Made by a program: the position numbers and the translations under genes | Part shown: piece by piece, positions 17,252-25,964 of the stretch | How the letters are laid out: every line of letters starts with the position of its first letter | Numbering within the stretch: the stretch's first letter is position 1 | Notes under the pieces: model-generated | What the model saw: only the letters and a program-made list of their open reading frames with translations | The model's database searches: none | What the model was told of the DNA's origin: nothing | NCBI GenBank assembly: GCA_026706025.1 | Contig: JAPOZO010000020.1 | Coordinates: 1 to 64,000 of the forward strand | Direction of reading: 5' to 3' | Origin: Candidatus Poribacteria bacterium | GTDB lineage: Bacteria > Poribacteria > WGA-4E > WGA-3G | Length of the DNA stretch: 64,000 nt

Positions 17252-17968
17252 CTAACGCCATTTGCGGCTTTCAACTGCCAATGTGCTGAGATAAAGAAAA
17301 AAGCCGATCAGCGACAGATAGTAGATAATGTCGCGAGAATCAAGCACACCCCGTAGAATGCTACTGTAATGTGCACCGAGACCAAGATAGCTGAAAATCG
17401 GGAACAGCCAGTCCGGGGTATTGAAAAGCACAATATCTTCACCAATGATGAGCAACACAAAACAGGTGAAAATTCCCAAAATAAAGGCAATAATTTGATT
17501 CTCAGTCAGTGTTGAGGTGAAGAGTCCTATCGCAAGATATGCCGCACCCATTAGCAGGAGTCCGATATATCCGGCAAAAATAGTACCGCCATCTGGGTCC
17601 CCGAAGTACATGACTGAAAAAGGGATAACAAGTGAGAGGAGGACGGTTACGGTAAGCAGCACAAAACTCGCCAAGAATTTCCCGACAACGACCTCATAAT
17701 CTCGAATTGGCAGCGTCATCAAGATTTCTATTGTACCGATCTTTTTCTCTTCAGCCCAAAGTTTCATGGTAACAGCAGGAATGAAAAATAGAAAAATCCA
17801 CGGCATTAACCCAAAAAAGCCGCGCATTTCTGCTTGGTTACCGAAGAAAAAGCCACGGAAGAAAAGCCATGAAGAGAGACCGAGGAAAAATGTGATGAAG
17901 ATATACGCGATAGGTGAATTGAAATAACTTCTGAATTCCTTTTTAAAAATTGCTGTAATATTCGTCAT
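17252..17968 (-). CDS. ABC-2 type permease (GldF-like)
   Basis: 238 residues with about six membrane helices and the ABC-2 family start NITAIFKKEFRSYFNSPIAYIFITFF. KLWAEEKKIGTIEILMTLPIRDYEVVVGKF is the conserved coupling segment of this family. It is the membrane subunit partnering the ATPase encoded 6 bp upstream. Substrate unknown. Confidence 0.9.
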   Translation of the reverse strand: MTNITAIFKKEFRSYFNSPIAYIFITFFLGLSSWLFFRGFFFGNQAEMRGFFGLMPWIFLFFIPAVTMKLWAEEKKIGTIEILMTLPIRDYEVVVGKFLASFVLLTVTVLLSLVIPFSVMYFGDPDGGTIFAGYIGLLLMGAAYLAIGLFTSTLTENQIIAFILGIFTCFVLLIIGEDIVLFNTPDWLFPIFSYLGLGAHYSSILRGVLDSRDIIYYLSLIGFFLYLSTLAVESRKWR

Positions 17969-17974
17969 GGTTTT

Positions 17975-18967
17975 TTACGATGCGTCATTACTATCGTCCG
18001 CCCGTTCTGCGGATCGTTGGTTTTGGACGTGTGTCTGTTCTTTATCTGTCAAATTAAGGAAAACATCTTCTAAATCTGCGGATTCTTGGCGGAGTTCTGT
18101 CAGACTCCACCCGTTTTTCACAACCACATGAAAGAGAGCCTCGGCGGCATTACTATCTTGTGCAGCGTTGATCTGGTAACCCACAATGCCGTCCGCCGTT
18201 TCGACATGTGTCCACTGCGAAACAAAGTCTAATTCATTCAGCTTGGCTTCAACGGCTTCTTGGGTGCCCCGGATGGCGATATGAACAATTTCCTCGCCCT
18301 TTGCCTGACTGGCGAGTTCGTCCGGTGTGCCGTTCGCGACAATCTCGCCATTGTTAATGATCAGGACGCGACTACAAGTCGCAGAGACTTCGGACAAAAT
18401 GTGTGTGCTGAAGATCACCAATTTCTCCTGCCCGATGTCTCTAATCAGATTCCGAATCTCAATGATCTGGCTCGGATCTAACCCGGAGGTCGGTTCATCT
18501 AAAATTAGGATGGGAGGATCGTGAATGAGGCTTTGTGCCAGTCCTAAACGTTGGCGGTAACCTTTGGAGAGTTCACTGATGTCTTTCTGGATGACATCCT
18601 CAAGTCCACAGGTATCAATAACTGAACGGATTCGCTCTTTCCGCTGGCTTTTAGGGAGCTGCCGCACCTGGGTCATGAAATTCAGATATTCAAGGACCCC
18701 CATATCGGTGTAAAGCGGTGCGCTTTCGGGGAGGTAACCAATCTGTTTCCGGACTTCAATGGATGCCTCAAATATATCGTATCCTGCGACAGTAGCACTG
18801 CCCGCGTCGGCGGCGAGATAGCAGGTGAGGATACGCATTGTAGTCGTCTTTCCGGCACCGTTGGGACCGAGAAAACCTAATACTTCACCGGCGTGTGCCT
18901 CGAACGAGACTTTGTTGACAGCAACCGTAGGTCCATAGGATTTTGTGAGTTCTCTGACTTCAATCAT
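17975..18967 (-). CDS. ABC transporter ATP-binding protein (GldA-like)
   Basis: 330 residues from ATG 18967 (MIEVRELTKSYGPT), the family-typical N-terminus; a TTG 20 codons upstream is less likely. Walker A GPNGAGKTTT, signature LSKGYRQRLGLAQ, Walker B PPILILDEPTSGLDP and H-loop IFSTHILSE are intact. The C-terminal DUF4162-like extension (GEEIVHIAIRGTQEAVEAKL) is normal for this subfamily. It drives the GldF/GldG-like membrane complex encoded directly downstream. Confidence 0.93.
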   Translation of the reverse strand: MIEVRELTKSYGPTVAVNKVSFEAHAGEVLGFLGPNGAGKTTTMRILTCYLAADAGSATVAGYDIFEASIEVRKQIGYLPESAPLYTDMGVLEYLNFMTQVRQLPKSQRKERIRSVIDTCGLEDVIQKDISELSKGYRQRLGLAQSLIHDPPILILDEPTSGLDPSQIIEIRNLIRDIGQEKLVIFSTHILSEVSATCSRVLIINNGEIVANGTPDELASQAKGEEIVHIAIRGTQEAVEAKLNELDFVSQWTHVETADGIVGYQINAAQDSNAAEALFHVVVKNGWSLTELRQESADLEDVFLNLTDKEQTHVQNQRSAERADDSNDAS

Positions 18968-19188
18968 TTTTTTATTACGGGCCCGTTGTTCGTTTTTCTC
19001 CGTTGTCGAAAAAACGGTTTCCTTCAAAAAAGTGAGTTTCTGTCTTTTCCAATGGAGAATTAAGGGATATAAACCTCCCGAGGTGCTTTAAAAAAGCAAA
19101 ATATATTTATAAAATATTAGCATAGAATTTGCCGAATGTCAAGAAAAAATTGATATATCAAGTCGCAGTGCCTCAAGCAGTTGAAATG

Positions 19189-21120
19189 CTAAATCCAACT
19201 ATACACTGCCGACCTGAGTATAAGACTCAACAGGGGCCAAAAACACCCCATCAATGCTTCACCTAACACCAGGCCGATGAAGAAGGGTACTGCTTTCCGA
19301 TAGGCATTGATTCCGCCATGTTTTAGAATGAGCCATTTCGTTACCATCGCAAGGAGCAGCGGAAACCAGATCACATCTGTTGTCCCTGGCGCGACGCCGA
19401 TAACATATCCTGCTGGGTGCAATGGACACCACACAAAACGCGAGCGCAAGAACATGATGCCCAAATTCCCCGCAAATGCTAAACCTAACACCGAGGTCGC
19501 GAGCCAATCCGTTGGTTTCGGGTTCACTAACCATGACGAAAGGAAGTTATATGTATCCGCGCCACCCGCATGAATCTGCTCCGAACCAGCAGCCACCCCT
19601 TCACTATAAATCGCGTAAGGATAGAGAATCAGACTTGATAGGATACCGACGAGACTCGCGATAACTAATACGGCAAACATCGTTCGGTTTCGGATACCGG
19701 TACGCTCGGCAAGTTTGAATGCCTCTAACTGGTCCGGCATCGGGTGGGTTCGGAAGGAGGCATAACTCGCACCGCTGAGCCAATTCATGAGCGAGAGCAT
19801 CGTTAGGTTGCCTGGGCGTAAACGCCGTGTACCGAGTAGCGAGATCATCATATACTGCGGCGTAAGATAGCCGATAGCGTGTATCGGGGGTCCCAGTTCT
19901 GCTCGCATCCGAGTTAATCCGACGACGATCATCAGATAGATACTGATGTAAATCGCGAATGCCCACAGCGACATCCCGCCACGGATACAGAAAACAGCGA
20001 GAAGTAAGAGGCAGATCCCAAGCGTTATCACCGCGCTCCGATATGAGAGTGCTTCAGTTTGTGATTCCCTGCGATTCGGATGAACCACTTGTCTCAGCAC
20101 GGATGCAAAGTGTTTTCGCGCATGCCAACACGCAATCGCGAGCAGTGCCAACAACGCGCCTGCCCCCTGTTCACCCAAAAATGGGTAACCCTGTAACGTG
20201 GCGATCCCGACGGCACTGCCAACCAGCAGCTGGACCTTCTTCATCAAGTAGAAGAAGGCACACGAGAAGGCTAAATCCAACGGTAGAATGAACGAGAAAC
20301 CGATCAGATATGGGTGGAACCGCAGGGGCATGCTGCCCATGGCGTTCCACGGTTTCTGTGTAAAGTAGATATTCAGATTGTACTTTCGGACTGGAATCTC
20401 TGGAAGTACCGGAAAAAAGAACTGCAGCCCATTGAGTAGATTGATACCCATAGCTATCCCGAAACCGATCCAGAGCAAGCGATTCCTGAAGATATGGCGG
20501 TTGGTGGTAATTTCTAATGGAATCTGGATAATCGGATACGCGAGTTTTTCATTTTCGATCCACTGCTTGCGAAGCAGGGCAGTCAAGCAGAGAAAGATGA
20601 GCATCAACAGAAAGATTACTGCTGACCAAGAGAGGATCGGTACAATCCAGTACTGTACATAACCTTCCGTAAAGAAGTTTACCTCACCTTCGTAGAAATC
20701 GGTGACTGTTTTCGGATGTTTCACGACAAGCCATTCGGGGAGATGGTGAAAGAGGAGTGCCTCCCAATCGTTTTCCGGTGTAGCGAAGCGGAAGGCATAG
20801 GGGATAAGTCCCATCAGGCGCGGAATACAATCGTGTCCTGAAAACGCGCTCCCCACAGCGAGCATACTGTATACCACGAGGAGGTCGCGCGGTTCCAAGG
20901 CGATCCGTGGAAAGATACGCCGTACACCGATGTTCAACAGTGTCATCGCCAAAATGCCGAACATGACATTGACGGACATCGCGACTGTCGTCAGATGCGC
21001 AGTGTGCCAAATCATCTCGACGTAAGCGATCCAGTAACTATTTCCAATGATAAGGATGGTGCCAATCAGTACTGCGCGTTTCGCGATTGCATGCGAGGTG
21101 TGTGGAGCCGTAGTGTGCAT
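19189..21120 (-). CDS. OPT-like multi-pass membrane protein (DUF6785/6784-type), copy 1
   Basis: 643 residues with roughly 14 hydrophobic segments. The conserved pattern includes SGHDCIPRLMG, AFRFATPENDWEALLFHHLPEWLVV, NEKLAYPIIQIPLEI, RAELGPPIHAIGYLTPQYM and FRTHPMPDQLEAFKLAERTG. It is a paralogue of the gene at 38771-40699, sharing the motif order F(A)GHD, FRFATxEN, EKLAYPIIQ, HPMPxQxEAFKLAE. I recall this as an uncharacterised family distantly like oligopeptide transporters; transport function is inferred. Stand-alone gene. Confidence 0.75.
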   Translation of the reverse strand: MHTTAPHTSHAIAKRAVLIGTILIIGNSYWIAYVEMIWHTAHLTTVAMSVNVMFGILAMTLLNIGVRRIFPRIALEPRDLLVVYSMLAVGSAFSGHDCIPRLMGLIPYAFRFATPENDWEALLFHHLPEWLVVKHPKTVTDFYEGEVNFFTEGYVQYWIVPILSWSAVIFLLMLIFLCLTALLRKQWIENEKLAYPIIQIPLEITTNRHIFRNRLLWIGFGIAMGINLLNGLQFFFPVLPEIPVRKYNLNIYFTQKPWNAMGSMPLRFHPYLIGFSFILPLDLAFSCAFFYLMKKVQLLVGSAVGIATLQGYPFLGEQGAGALLALLAIACWHARKHFASVLRQVVHPNRRESQTEALSYRSAVITLGICLLLLAVFCIRGGMSLWAFAIYISIYLMIVVGLTRMRAELGPPIHAIGYLTPQYMMISLLGTRRLRPGNLTMLSLMNWLSGASYASFRTHPMPDQLEAFKLAERTGIRNRTMFAVLVIASLVGILSSLILYPYAIYSEGVAAGSEQIHAGGADTYNFLSSWLVNPKPTDWLATSVLGLAFAGNLGIMFLRSRFVWCPLHPAGYVIGVAPGTTDVIWFPLLLAMVTKWLILKHGGINAYRKAVPFFIGLVLGEALMGCFWPLLSLILRSAVYSWI

Positions 21121-21598
21121 ATTTTAAGGAGAAGAACGATACCGGTTAGTTTGCTTGTCACTTCGGTTGGGACCTATAAAAACTAACGGTTCGGGTGTAT
21201 ATCTTGTCAGGAAACTTGGGTTGTAAAGTGGACGCGGTGTTGTAGAACTTGTCTTAAAAACTTGTTAAGATTACTAAAATTTTTTCTTTATTGTATTCAC
21301 TGAATATGTTATACTAAATAGAGACGTTTGTCAAGATTTTCGTCCAAATTAGACAGAGCCATTCAATTGTCCGATAATTTCGATTTTTTTCCGTAAAACT
21401 CTTCCTTGTAGGAACGATCTCTAAAACTGGATGGCTCTGCCAAATTAGATTCGGTCGGCATCGCTTGTAAAATTCTCGGTTGGTGCGACTAAAACGGAGA
21501 GACACAGTTTTATTAACTACAGTACACATTGTCCGTATTAGCGGTAGACAAAAATTAGCGTAAATTCTATTAGCAATTCTTGATATGGAGATTTTGGG
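21121..21598. other. 478-bp intergenic region upstream of dnaN
   Basis: No gene seen. It contains an extended -10 element (21307-21315) and a symmetric arrangement: direct repeats CCAAATTAGA at 21344-21353 and 21440-21449 bracket inverted repeats CAGAGCCAT (21354-21362) and ATGGCTCTG (21431-21439). No DnaA-box cluster was found, so this does not look like oriC. Confidence 0.55.
21307..21315 (+). promoter_or_regulatory. candidate extended -10 promoter for dnaN
   Basis: TGTTATACT gives a TG-N-TATACT extended -10 with only a weak -35. The resulting leader to dnaN would be about 280 nt and would contain the 9-bp inverted repeat. Low-certainty call. Confidence 0.4.
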
Positions 21599-22711
21599 AT
21601 GGAATTAACTTTTCAAAAAGATGACCTGTTATACGCCTTACAGGTCCTGCAAGGGGTAGCCGGTGGGCGGAATGCCTTACCTATCCTCTCGAACGTTCTT
21701 ATCCGAGCGGAGGATGGCACGATTGAGTGTATGGCGACAGATTTGGAAGTCGGCATCAAAATGAAGGTCGATGGAGAAGTCAAAGAAGGCGGGGCAATTA
21801 CTGTTTCCGCCAAGAAATTGGGCGATATTGTCAAAGAATTGCCCGTGGATAAACCGATCGACTTGGTAACGACAGCAAACGACCGCGTTGAAATTACGTG
21901 CGGCGATGGTGTTTACAAGATTATCGGAATGCCGGATGAAGAGTTCCCGCAGCTGCCTTCTGTTGAAGGCGAAGCCTTGTCGATCGGCGGAGAAACGTTG
22001 ATTGATGTCATCCAGAAAACGGAATTTGCTGCATCTACGGAGGAGGTCCGCTATTTTCTAAACGGGCTCTACTTTAATCTCCTTCAGGACAGGACCGAAG
22101 TCGTTGCGACTGATGGGAAACGTCTCGCGCTCACACACTGCGAGTCGCTTAACGCATCCGGCGAAGCCAATGGATTCATTGTCCCACTCAAGGCGGTTCG
22201 AGAGATCGCGAAGACCTTTGCTGATGCTGGCGAGGTGGAAGTCTCCGTTTTTGAAAACCAAATCCTCTTTACCGATGGCAATGCGACTTTGACAACCCGG
22301 CTCGTGGAGGGAGAGTATCCGAAATATGAGAAGATTATTCCCGAATCCACTGAGGGGCGAACGGTCGTTTCAAGAGACCAGATCTTGAGCGCAACACGGC
22401 GTGTGGCACTGCTGTCAAATCCAAAGAACTATTCGATCTGTTTAGAGATTGATACCGAACAGGTTCGGGTTTACGCAAGAACTCCCGAATTGGGAGAGGC
22501 ACACGAGACAGTGCCAGTAGAGTCTGGCTCCGGAAATGTGAGGATCGGTTTTGATGCGCGTTTGTTGATAGAGGCGTTGGCACACATTCAAACCGAGTCT
22601 TTGGCGATTGAATTTACAGGCGAGTTGAATCCTGTTCTTATTAAGCCGGTCAGCGAGGATGAGTATATTTCCCTCATCATGCCGATGCGTCTGGAAGCCC
22701 CTGCAGCATAA
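21599..22711 (+). CDS. dnaN: DNA polymerase III beta subunit (sliding clamp)
   Basis: 370 residues, normal length for the three-domain clamp that tethers polymerase to DNA. Family landmarks: LQGVAGGRNALPILSNVLI, CMATDLEVG, the MPDEEFPQLP linker, ATDGKRLALTHC, VEGEYPKYEKIIP and the C-terminal LIKPVSEDEYISLIMPMRL. It starts at ATG 21599 with GGAGATTTTGGG upstream. dnaA, recF and gyrB are not adjacent, so the usual replication cluster is broken up here. It converges with an acidic minus-strand frame and overlaps it by 35 bp. Confidence 0.96.
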   Translation: MELTFQKDDLLYALQVLQGVAGGRNALPILSNVLIRAEDGTIECMATDLEVGIKMKVDGEVKEGGAITVSAKKLGDIVKELPVDKPIDLVTTANDRVEITCGDGVYKIIGMPDEEFPQLPSVEGEALSIGGETLIDVIQKTEFAASTEEVRYFLNGLYFNLLQDRTEVVATDGKRLALTHCESLNASGEANGFIVPLKAVREIAKTFADAGEVEVSVFENQILFTDGNATLTTRLVEGEYPKYEKIIPESTEGRTVVSRDQILSATRRVALLSNPKNYSICLEIDTEQVRVYARTPELGEAHETVPVESGSGNVRIGFDARLLIEALAHIQTESLAIEFTGELNPVLIKPVSEDEYISLIMPMRLEAPAA

Positions 22712-23042
22712 GAGATATGCTTCTTGGCGTACCCGATAGCATACGCGCCATTGGCGGGAAAAATAAAGGATCGAGTGCGTCCGCTGAAACAACATCATCG
22801 GGTAGGAACGCATCCGCCATATCAAGCATCTCGGTCTCATCTATCGTATCCGCCTCGGTTTCATCGGACATCGGTGTGTCCGCTGTATCGTCAGGCGTGT
22901 TCGTAACGCCTTCGGTTTGAAAATCAACAGGGGCAGTGTTTCTCGACGGCGGCTTTTCGAGCGGCGACACCACCGTTTGCGGTATCGGACCCAAATCGCC
23001 TTCTTCGGAAACCACACAACCCCAAAATCTACACTTAATCAA
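22677..23042 (-). CDS. acidic Thr/Asp-rich hypothetical protein (possible)
   Basis: 121-codon frame with a TTG start. The middle is strongly acidic and Thr-rich (TNTPDDTADTPMSDETEAD). No domain recognised. It is the last minus-strand frame of the envelope cluster, 147 bp after the GspC-like gene, and its 3' end overlaps the end of dnaN. The start codon is weak, with no Shine-Dalgarno, and the frame may extend upstream. Composition looks protein-like rather than random, but the call is uncertain. Confidence 0.4.
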   Translation of the reverse strand: MIKCRFWGCVVSEEGDLGPIPQTVVSPLEKPPSRNTAPVDFQTEGVTNTPDDTADTPMSDETEADTIDETEMLDMADAFLPDDVVSADALDPLFFPPMARMLSGTPRSISLMLQGLPDASA

Positions 23043-23115
23043 CCACTGAACCCTAAAAAAATGGCAGTCCGCGTCTGGCGCGTGCTGCCACTTTTCGACT
23101 ATTAGTTTTCACCAT

Positions 23116-23133
23116 GCAGCGAGGTCTCGCTGC
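23116..23133. repeat. GCAGCGAG-GT-CTCGCTGC palindrome
   Basis: 8-bp perfect arms in the gap after the GspC-like gene. A second weaker hairpin (TGGCAG...CTGCCA) lies near 23060-23092. Possible terminator of the envelope operon; no T-run is obvious. Confidence 0.5.
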
Positions 23134-23189
23134 GTTTCAGGGTTAGACGACTGTGAGGGGAAATCGTTTGAGTCAAAATCTGCTAATCG

Positions 23190-23900
23190 CTATCTGCGCT
23201 GCAATCGCCACTTTTCAGGGTTTTTCAGCCGTGCATCGCCAATCGGTATCGGTTGACCTTCGCGGGTCTCCCAGTCGGAAAGCGGCGGTCGGCGGTCGGG
23301 CAGCGGTGCGGAGACAGCGGTCGGTGCTGGCGTGGCTCTGCTTCTCACCGGTGCGGGTCTCGGTGTCGCTCGGTGCGGTGTGTGGGTTGTCCGTCTCGGA
23401 GAACGGGTGGCAGGCGAGGCGTTGAGGTAGACTCCTGTGTTGAGTCTCAGCGTTCTTTGCTGCCCGTTGGTGGAAAGCGTTACCCGCTTCGGCTGGATGT
23501 CTACAACTTCGGTCTCTGCGTCGAGTGTCTCACCGGTGGTCACGATATATGTTTTCTCTCCTGCGGTGGATTGAATGATTGCCTGTGGCGGTGTGTTGGC
23601 ATCTGTCGCAAGTTTCGTGCCAATCAAGCGATAGGGTTCAATCGGCACAGGCGGTCGCCAACCGAGCGGTCGGAACAGGTTATTGTCTATAATCGTGCGG
23701 TAGAACGACTCGGTATCAAAGACGGCGGGGCGGGCGAGACGGACGCGGTCCGGTTCGCGGTCGGTTCTCTCATTGACAGCGGAAGGTGTTGAGGGCGGGC
23801 GAAAACTCACGACAACGACAATCCATACGAAAAGCAACGCGCCAGCAATCCAAAGACCACCGGCGCGTCGGTTGAAAAGGGTGGATTGTGTTTCAGACAT
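23190..23900 (-). CDS. GspC-HR-like membrane-anchored protein, copy 1
   Basis: 236 residues from ATG 23900 (MSETQS...); an in-frame start at 23948 would overlap the previous gene. A membrane helix (about 14-34) is followed by a periplasmic domain starting FYRTIIDNNLFRPLGW and ending VVDIQPKRVTLSTNGQQRTLRL. This matches the homology-region layout of type II secretion GspC / pilus PilP-like proteins: NNLF motif, then IGT, AII, LDAETEVVDI, V-L-NGxxRxLRL. The tail is Pro/Arg/Thr-rich with no PDZ domain. A shorter paralogue with the same core lies at 47791-48255. It is in the sigma54-linked operon. Confidence 0.7.
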   Translation of the reverse strand: MSETQSTLFNRRAGGLWIAGALLFVWIVVVVSFRPPSTPSAVNERTDREPDRVRLARPAVFDTESFYRTIIDNNLFRPLGWRPPVPIEPYRLIGTKLATDANTPPQAIIQSTAGEKTYIVTTGETLDAETEVVDIQPKRVTLSTNGQQRTLRLNTGVYLNASPATRSPRRTTHTPHRATPRPAPVRSRATPAPTAVSAPLPDRRPPLSDWETREGQPIPIGDARLKNPEKWRLQRR

Positions 23901-23911
23901 CGCTTTGAAGG

Positions 23912-25087
23912 CTACTCCCGACACCGCCAGCTTGACGAGGCACCACACGTCTCAGGCTTACCACCGCTACAGAGTTGCCACGATTGACCGCAGGCAGGAC
24001 GCATACACGTCCGAACGCGGTGGCGATTCACCAACGAACTGTTATTTGAATTATAAGGCGCATTACACGTTGAACAGGTCGCCGTATTGCTCGATGGCGG
24101 CGTGCTACCACCTGAACTGCCACCGTTGTTACTGGGTGGCGTGCTACCTGTCGAACTGCTACTCGACGGCGAACAACAGCAGTGGTTATGACCACAGATG
24201 GGACCCGGAACCCCTGAAGTCGAACCCTCCGAACATGAGCCTTGATCGTCGCAATAGTCATAGGTCTCGTTGTTCGCACACCCCGATGATGAACCGCTAT
24301 TTGACGTGCAGCTCCCCGGATGCCCTGAGCAGGCATAAACATTTGAGGCGTTACAACTCGAACACGTCGCCAGCAATGCATGACTCGCGGGAACACCGTA
24401 ACAATTCCAATACGACCCGCCTGCATTGCAGTTTGAATTCGGACACGTCACATGATGTGCTGTCGGTGATGAGACACCTGTCCGCTTGCAGAAACTACAG
24501 ACGTTCGTCTTTGCCACCGTCCAACTCCCAGAAGTCGATGTGGTATGTGTGTATGCGGGATCCGAGGTGTCATTATGAACCACCCACTGCCCTCCATCCC
24601 ATCTGGCGATTTTTCGCACTGCCTCTCCGCTGGCAGTCCAATCGTAAGTGCCAGAATCATCATCCCAAGCAGAAGCTTTCTCAACAGTGAACGAGAAGTC
24701 ATCGTTTTCTGCACTATCCGAAAGGGGGAGCCCACCCACTACCGCCATGTAGCCGATTGTCTCTGTGGGTGCTTCGCCATATTGAGCATTTGTCAGATGA
24801 TTGCTGCCATTAATTGTGATCGCTGTGATTCTAAAATCAATCCACCCTAGTCCCCTCGCGGCTCCTGAAATCGTCATCTCAACAGGGTCCGGATGCGACG
24901 GCACGGTTGTCCCCGTTTCCCGAATATAGTAGGTATATGTGCCAGAGGCATTCGCCGAGATTGACGGGCCACTGTGAATGACCATATACGGATTGGGGTC
25001 CCCGATGCGCGGCAGACCCCAAACACACAGACCGACACCGAGACATAATAAAAACAGAATGCTGAGTAAAAGAACTTTTTTATTTAT
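23912..25087 (-). CDS. Cys-rich secreted protein with putative AUA start
   Basis: 391 codons if translation begins at ATA 25085-25087. That codon follows GGAGG by six bases and opens a textbook signal peptide (INKKVLLLSILFLLCLGVG). The first in-frame ATG, 34 codons later (24985), would omit the signal. The N-terminal half (about 40-180) is beta-rich and tolerant of Gly/Ser/Thr. The C-terminal half holds many cysteine knuckles (CSFCKR, CPNSNC, CSSCN, CSTCN, CMRPACG) and a Ser/Gly/Pro linker. The knuckles resemble serial zinc ribbons or disulfide modules. Function unknown; it lies 20 bp after the His-rich protein gene in the same operon. Confidence 0.6.
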   Translation of the reverse strand: MNKKVLLLSILFLLCLGVGLCVWGLPRIGDPNPYMVIHSGPSISANASGTYTYYIRETGTTVPSHPDPVEMTISGAARGLGWIDFRITAITINGSNHLTNAQYGEAPTETIGYMAVVGGLPLSDSAENDDFSFTVEKASAWDDDSGTYDWTASGEAVRKIARWDGGQWVVHNDTSDPAYTHTTSTSGSWTVAKTNVCSFCKRTGVSSPTAHHVTCPNSNCNAGGSYWNCYGVPASHALLATCSSCNASNVYACSGHPGSCTSNSGSSSGCANNETYDYCDDQGSCSEGSTSGVPGPICGHNHCCCSPSSSSSTGSTPPSNNGGSSGGSTPPSSNTATCSTCNAPYNSNNSSLVNRHRVRTCMRPACGQSWQLCSGGKPETCGASSSWRCRE

Positions 25088-25107
25088 GAGAAACCTCCAT
25101 AAAGGGT

Positions 25108-25917
25108 TTAATCTTCAAGCGGCAAAGGTCTGGGTCTGGGAACTTGTCCCCCAATATCATTACCGACCAGATGTCCAAGCCCTAATTCAACAAGGGCTTT
25201 TTCATGGGCTTCTTTCGTTCGTTGAGCCACTTTGCTTCGTGCTTTCTTCCCAGAAGCTGACGCTGTAATGAGCGGATATGGTCCTTGTGCCTCGTCTTGA
25301 ATCCGATACATTTTAGTACGGATTTGTTCCAGTTTGTTTGGATCGGTTGTACGAAGCCTTTGTGCCTTCAACTCCAAGTATCTTCTGGTTTGCTCGGGAT
25401 TGGGTGCGAATGCGGTAATCGTAAAGACTTGGATATAAGGTTCACCGATCTTGTTGATGACGGGTTGTCCGTTCTCATCGCGTTTGACGACCCACGCATC
25501 ATCCCAAATATATTCATAACCTCTTGGCGGTGGCGGAACACCGGCTTGTTCAAACCACGCCGACATTGCCCGTTTCGCCTCTGCGGGCGAGAATTGCGAC
25601 AGATATTTCTCAAGGAACGAACCCGGACGCGGTTTGAGTTCGCCAGCGTCCGCGGCATCCGATTCTGGCACGGGGGGCACTTCTGCCTCATGCGGTTCAG
25701 CATGCCAAGTGCCATCGGCGTGGAAGTGTCCGCCTTGCGAGGTGTCCCCTTCAGGCACTTCTGCGGTCGGTTGTTCGGTCGGTTTCTCTATGGGTTCAAC
25801 AGGCTTGTAAATCACAATCGGCTCTTTCGGTGGCTGTGTCGCGAGCAGGTAAAGCCCGACGGCACAGATCGCCACGATGAACACCGATAACGGTAGCCAA
25901 TATTTTCGTAAAAACAT
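25108..25917 (-). CDS. membrane-anchored protein with His-rich segment
   Basis: 269 residues. A single N-terminal membrane helix (about 6-27) is followed by a Pro/Glu-rich linker and a short His-rich box (about 62-77: GGHFHADGTWHAEPHE) that could bind metal. A conserved-looking globular part follows (EKYLSQFSPAEAKRAMSAWFEQAGVPPP, GYEYIWDDAWVVKRDENGQPV). It starts with ATG 25917 behind AAGGAG. Second gene of the sigma54-linked operon, 47 bp after the HMA lipoprotein. No named family recognised; topology implies an extracytoplasmic soluble domain. Confidence 0.65.
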   Translation of the reverse strand: MFLRKYWLPLSVFIVAICAVGLYLLATQPPKEPIVIYKPVEPIEKPTEQPTAEVPEGDTSQGGHFHADGTWHAEPHEAEVPPVPESDAADAGELKPRPGSFLEKYLSQFSPAEAKRAMSAWFEQAGVPPPPRGYEYIWDDAWVVKRDENGQPVINKIGEPYIQVFTITAFAPNPEQTRRYLELKAQRLRTTDPNKLEQIRTKMYRIQDEAQGPYPLITASASGKKARSKVAQRTKEAHEKALVELGLGHLVGNDIGGQVPRPRPLPLED

Positions 25918-25964
25918 GTTTTCACTCCTTGAGTTTCACACCGGTACACGTCTGCATCGGGTTC

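Noticed and set aside
21121-21598. replication origin next to dnaN
   Set aside because: No TTATCCACA-type DnaA-box cluster, no dnaA neighbour.
23773-24690. 305-codon plus-strand frame opposite the Cys-rich gene
   Set aside because: Composition is dominated by His, Asn, Arg and Cys in a pattern that mirrors the antisense of Ser/Gly/Cys codons; the minus-strand frame has a signal peptide, a ribosome-binding site and recognisable knuckles.
25285-25890. 201-codon plus-strand frame opposite the His-rich protein
   Set aside because: No ribosome-binding site and Phe/Cys/Arg-rich antisense composition; the minus-strand gene fits an operon.
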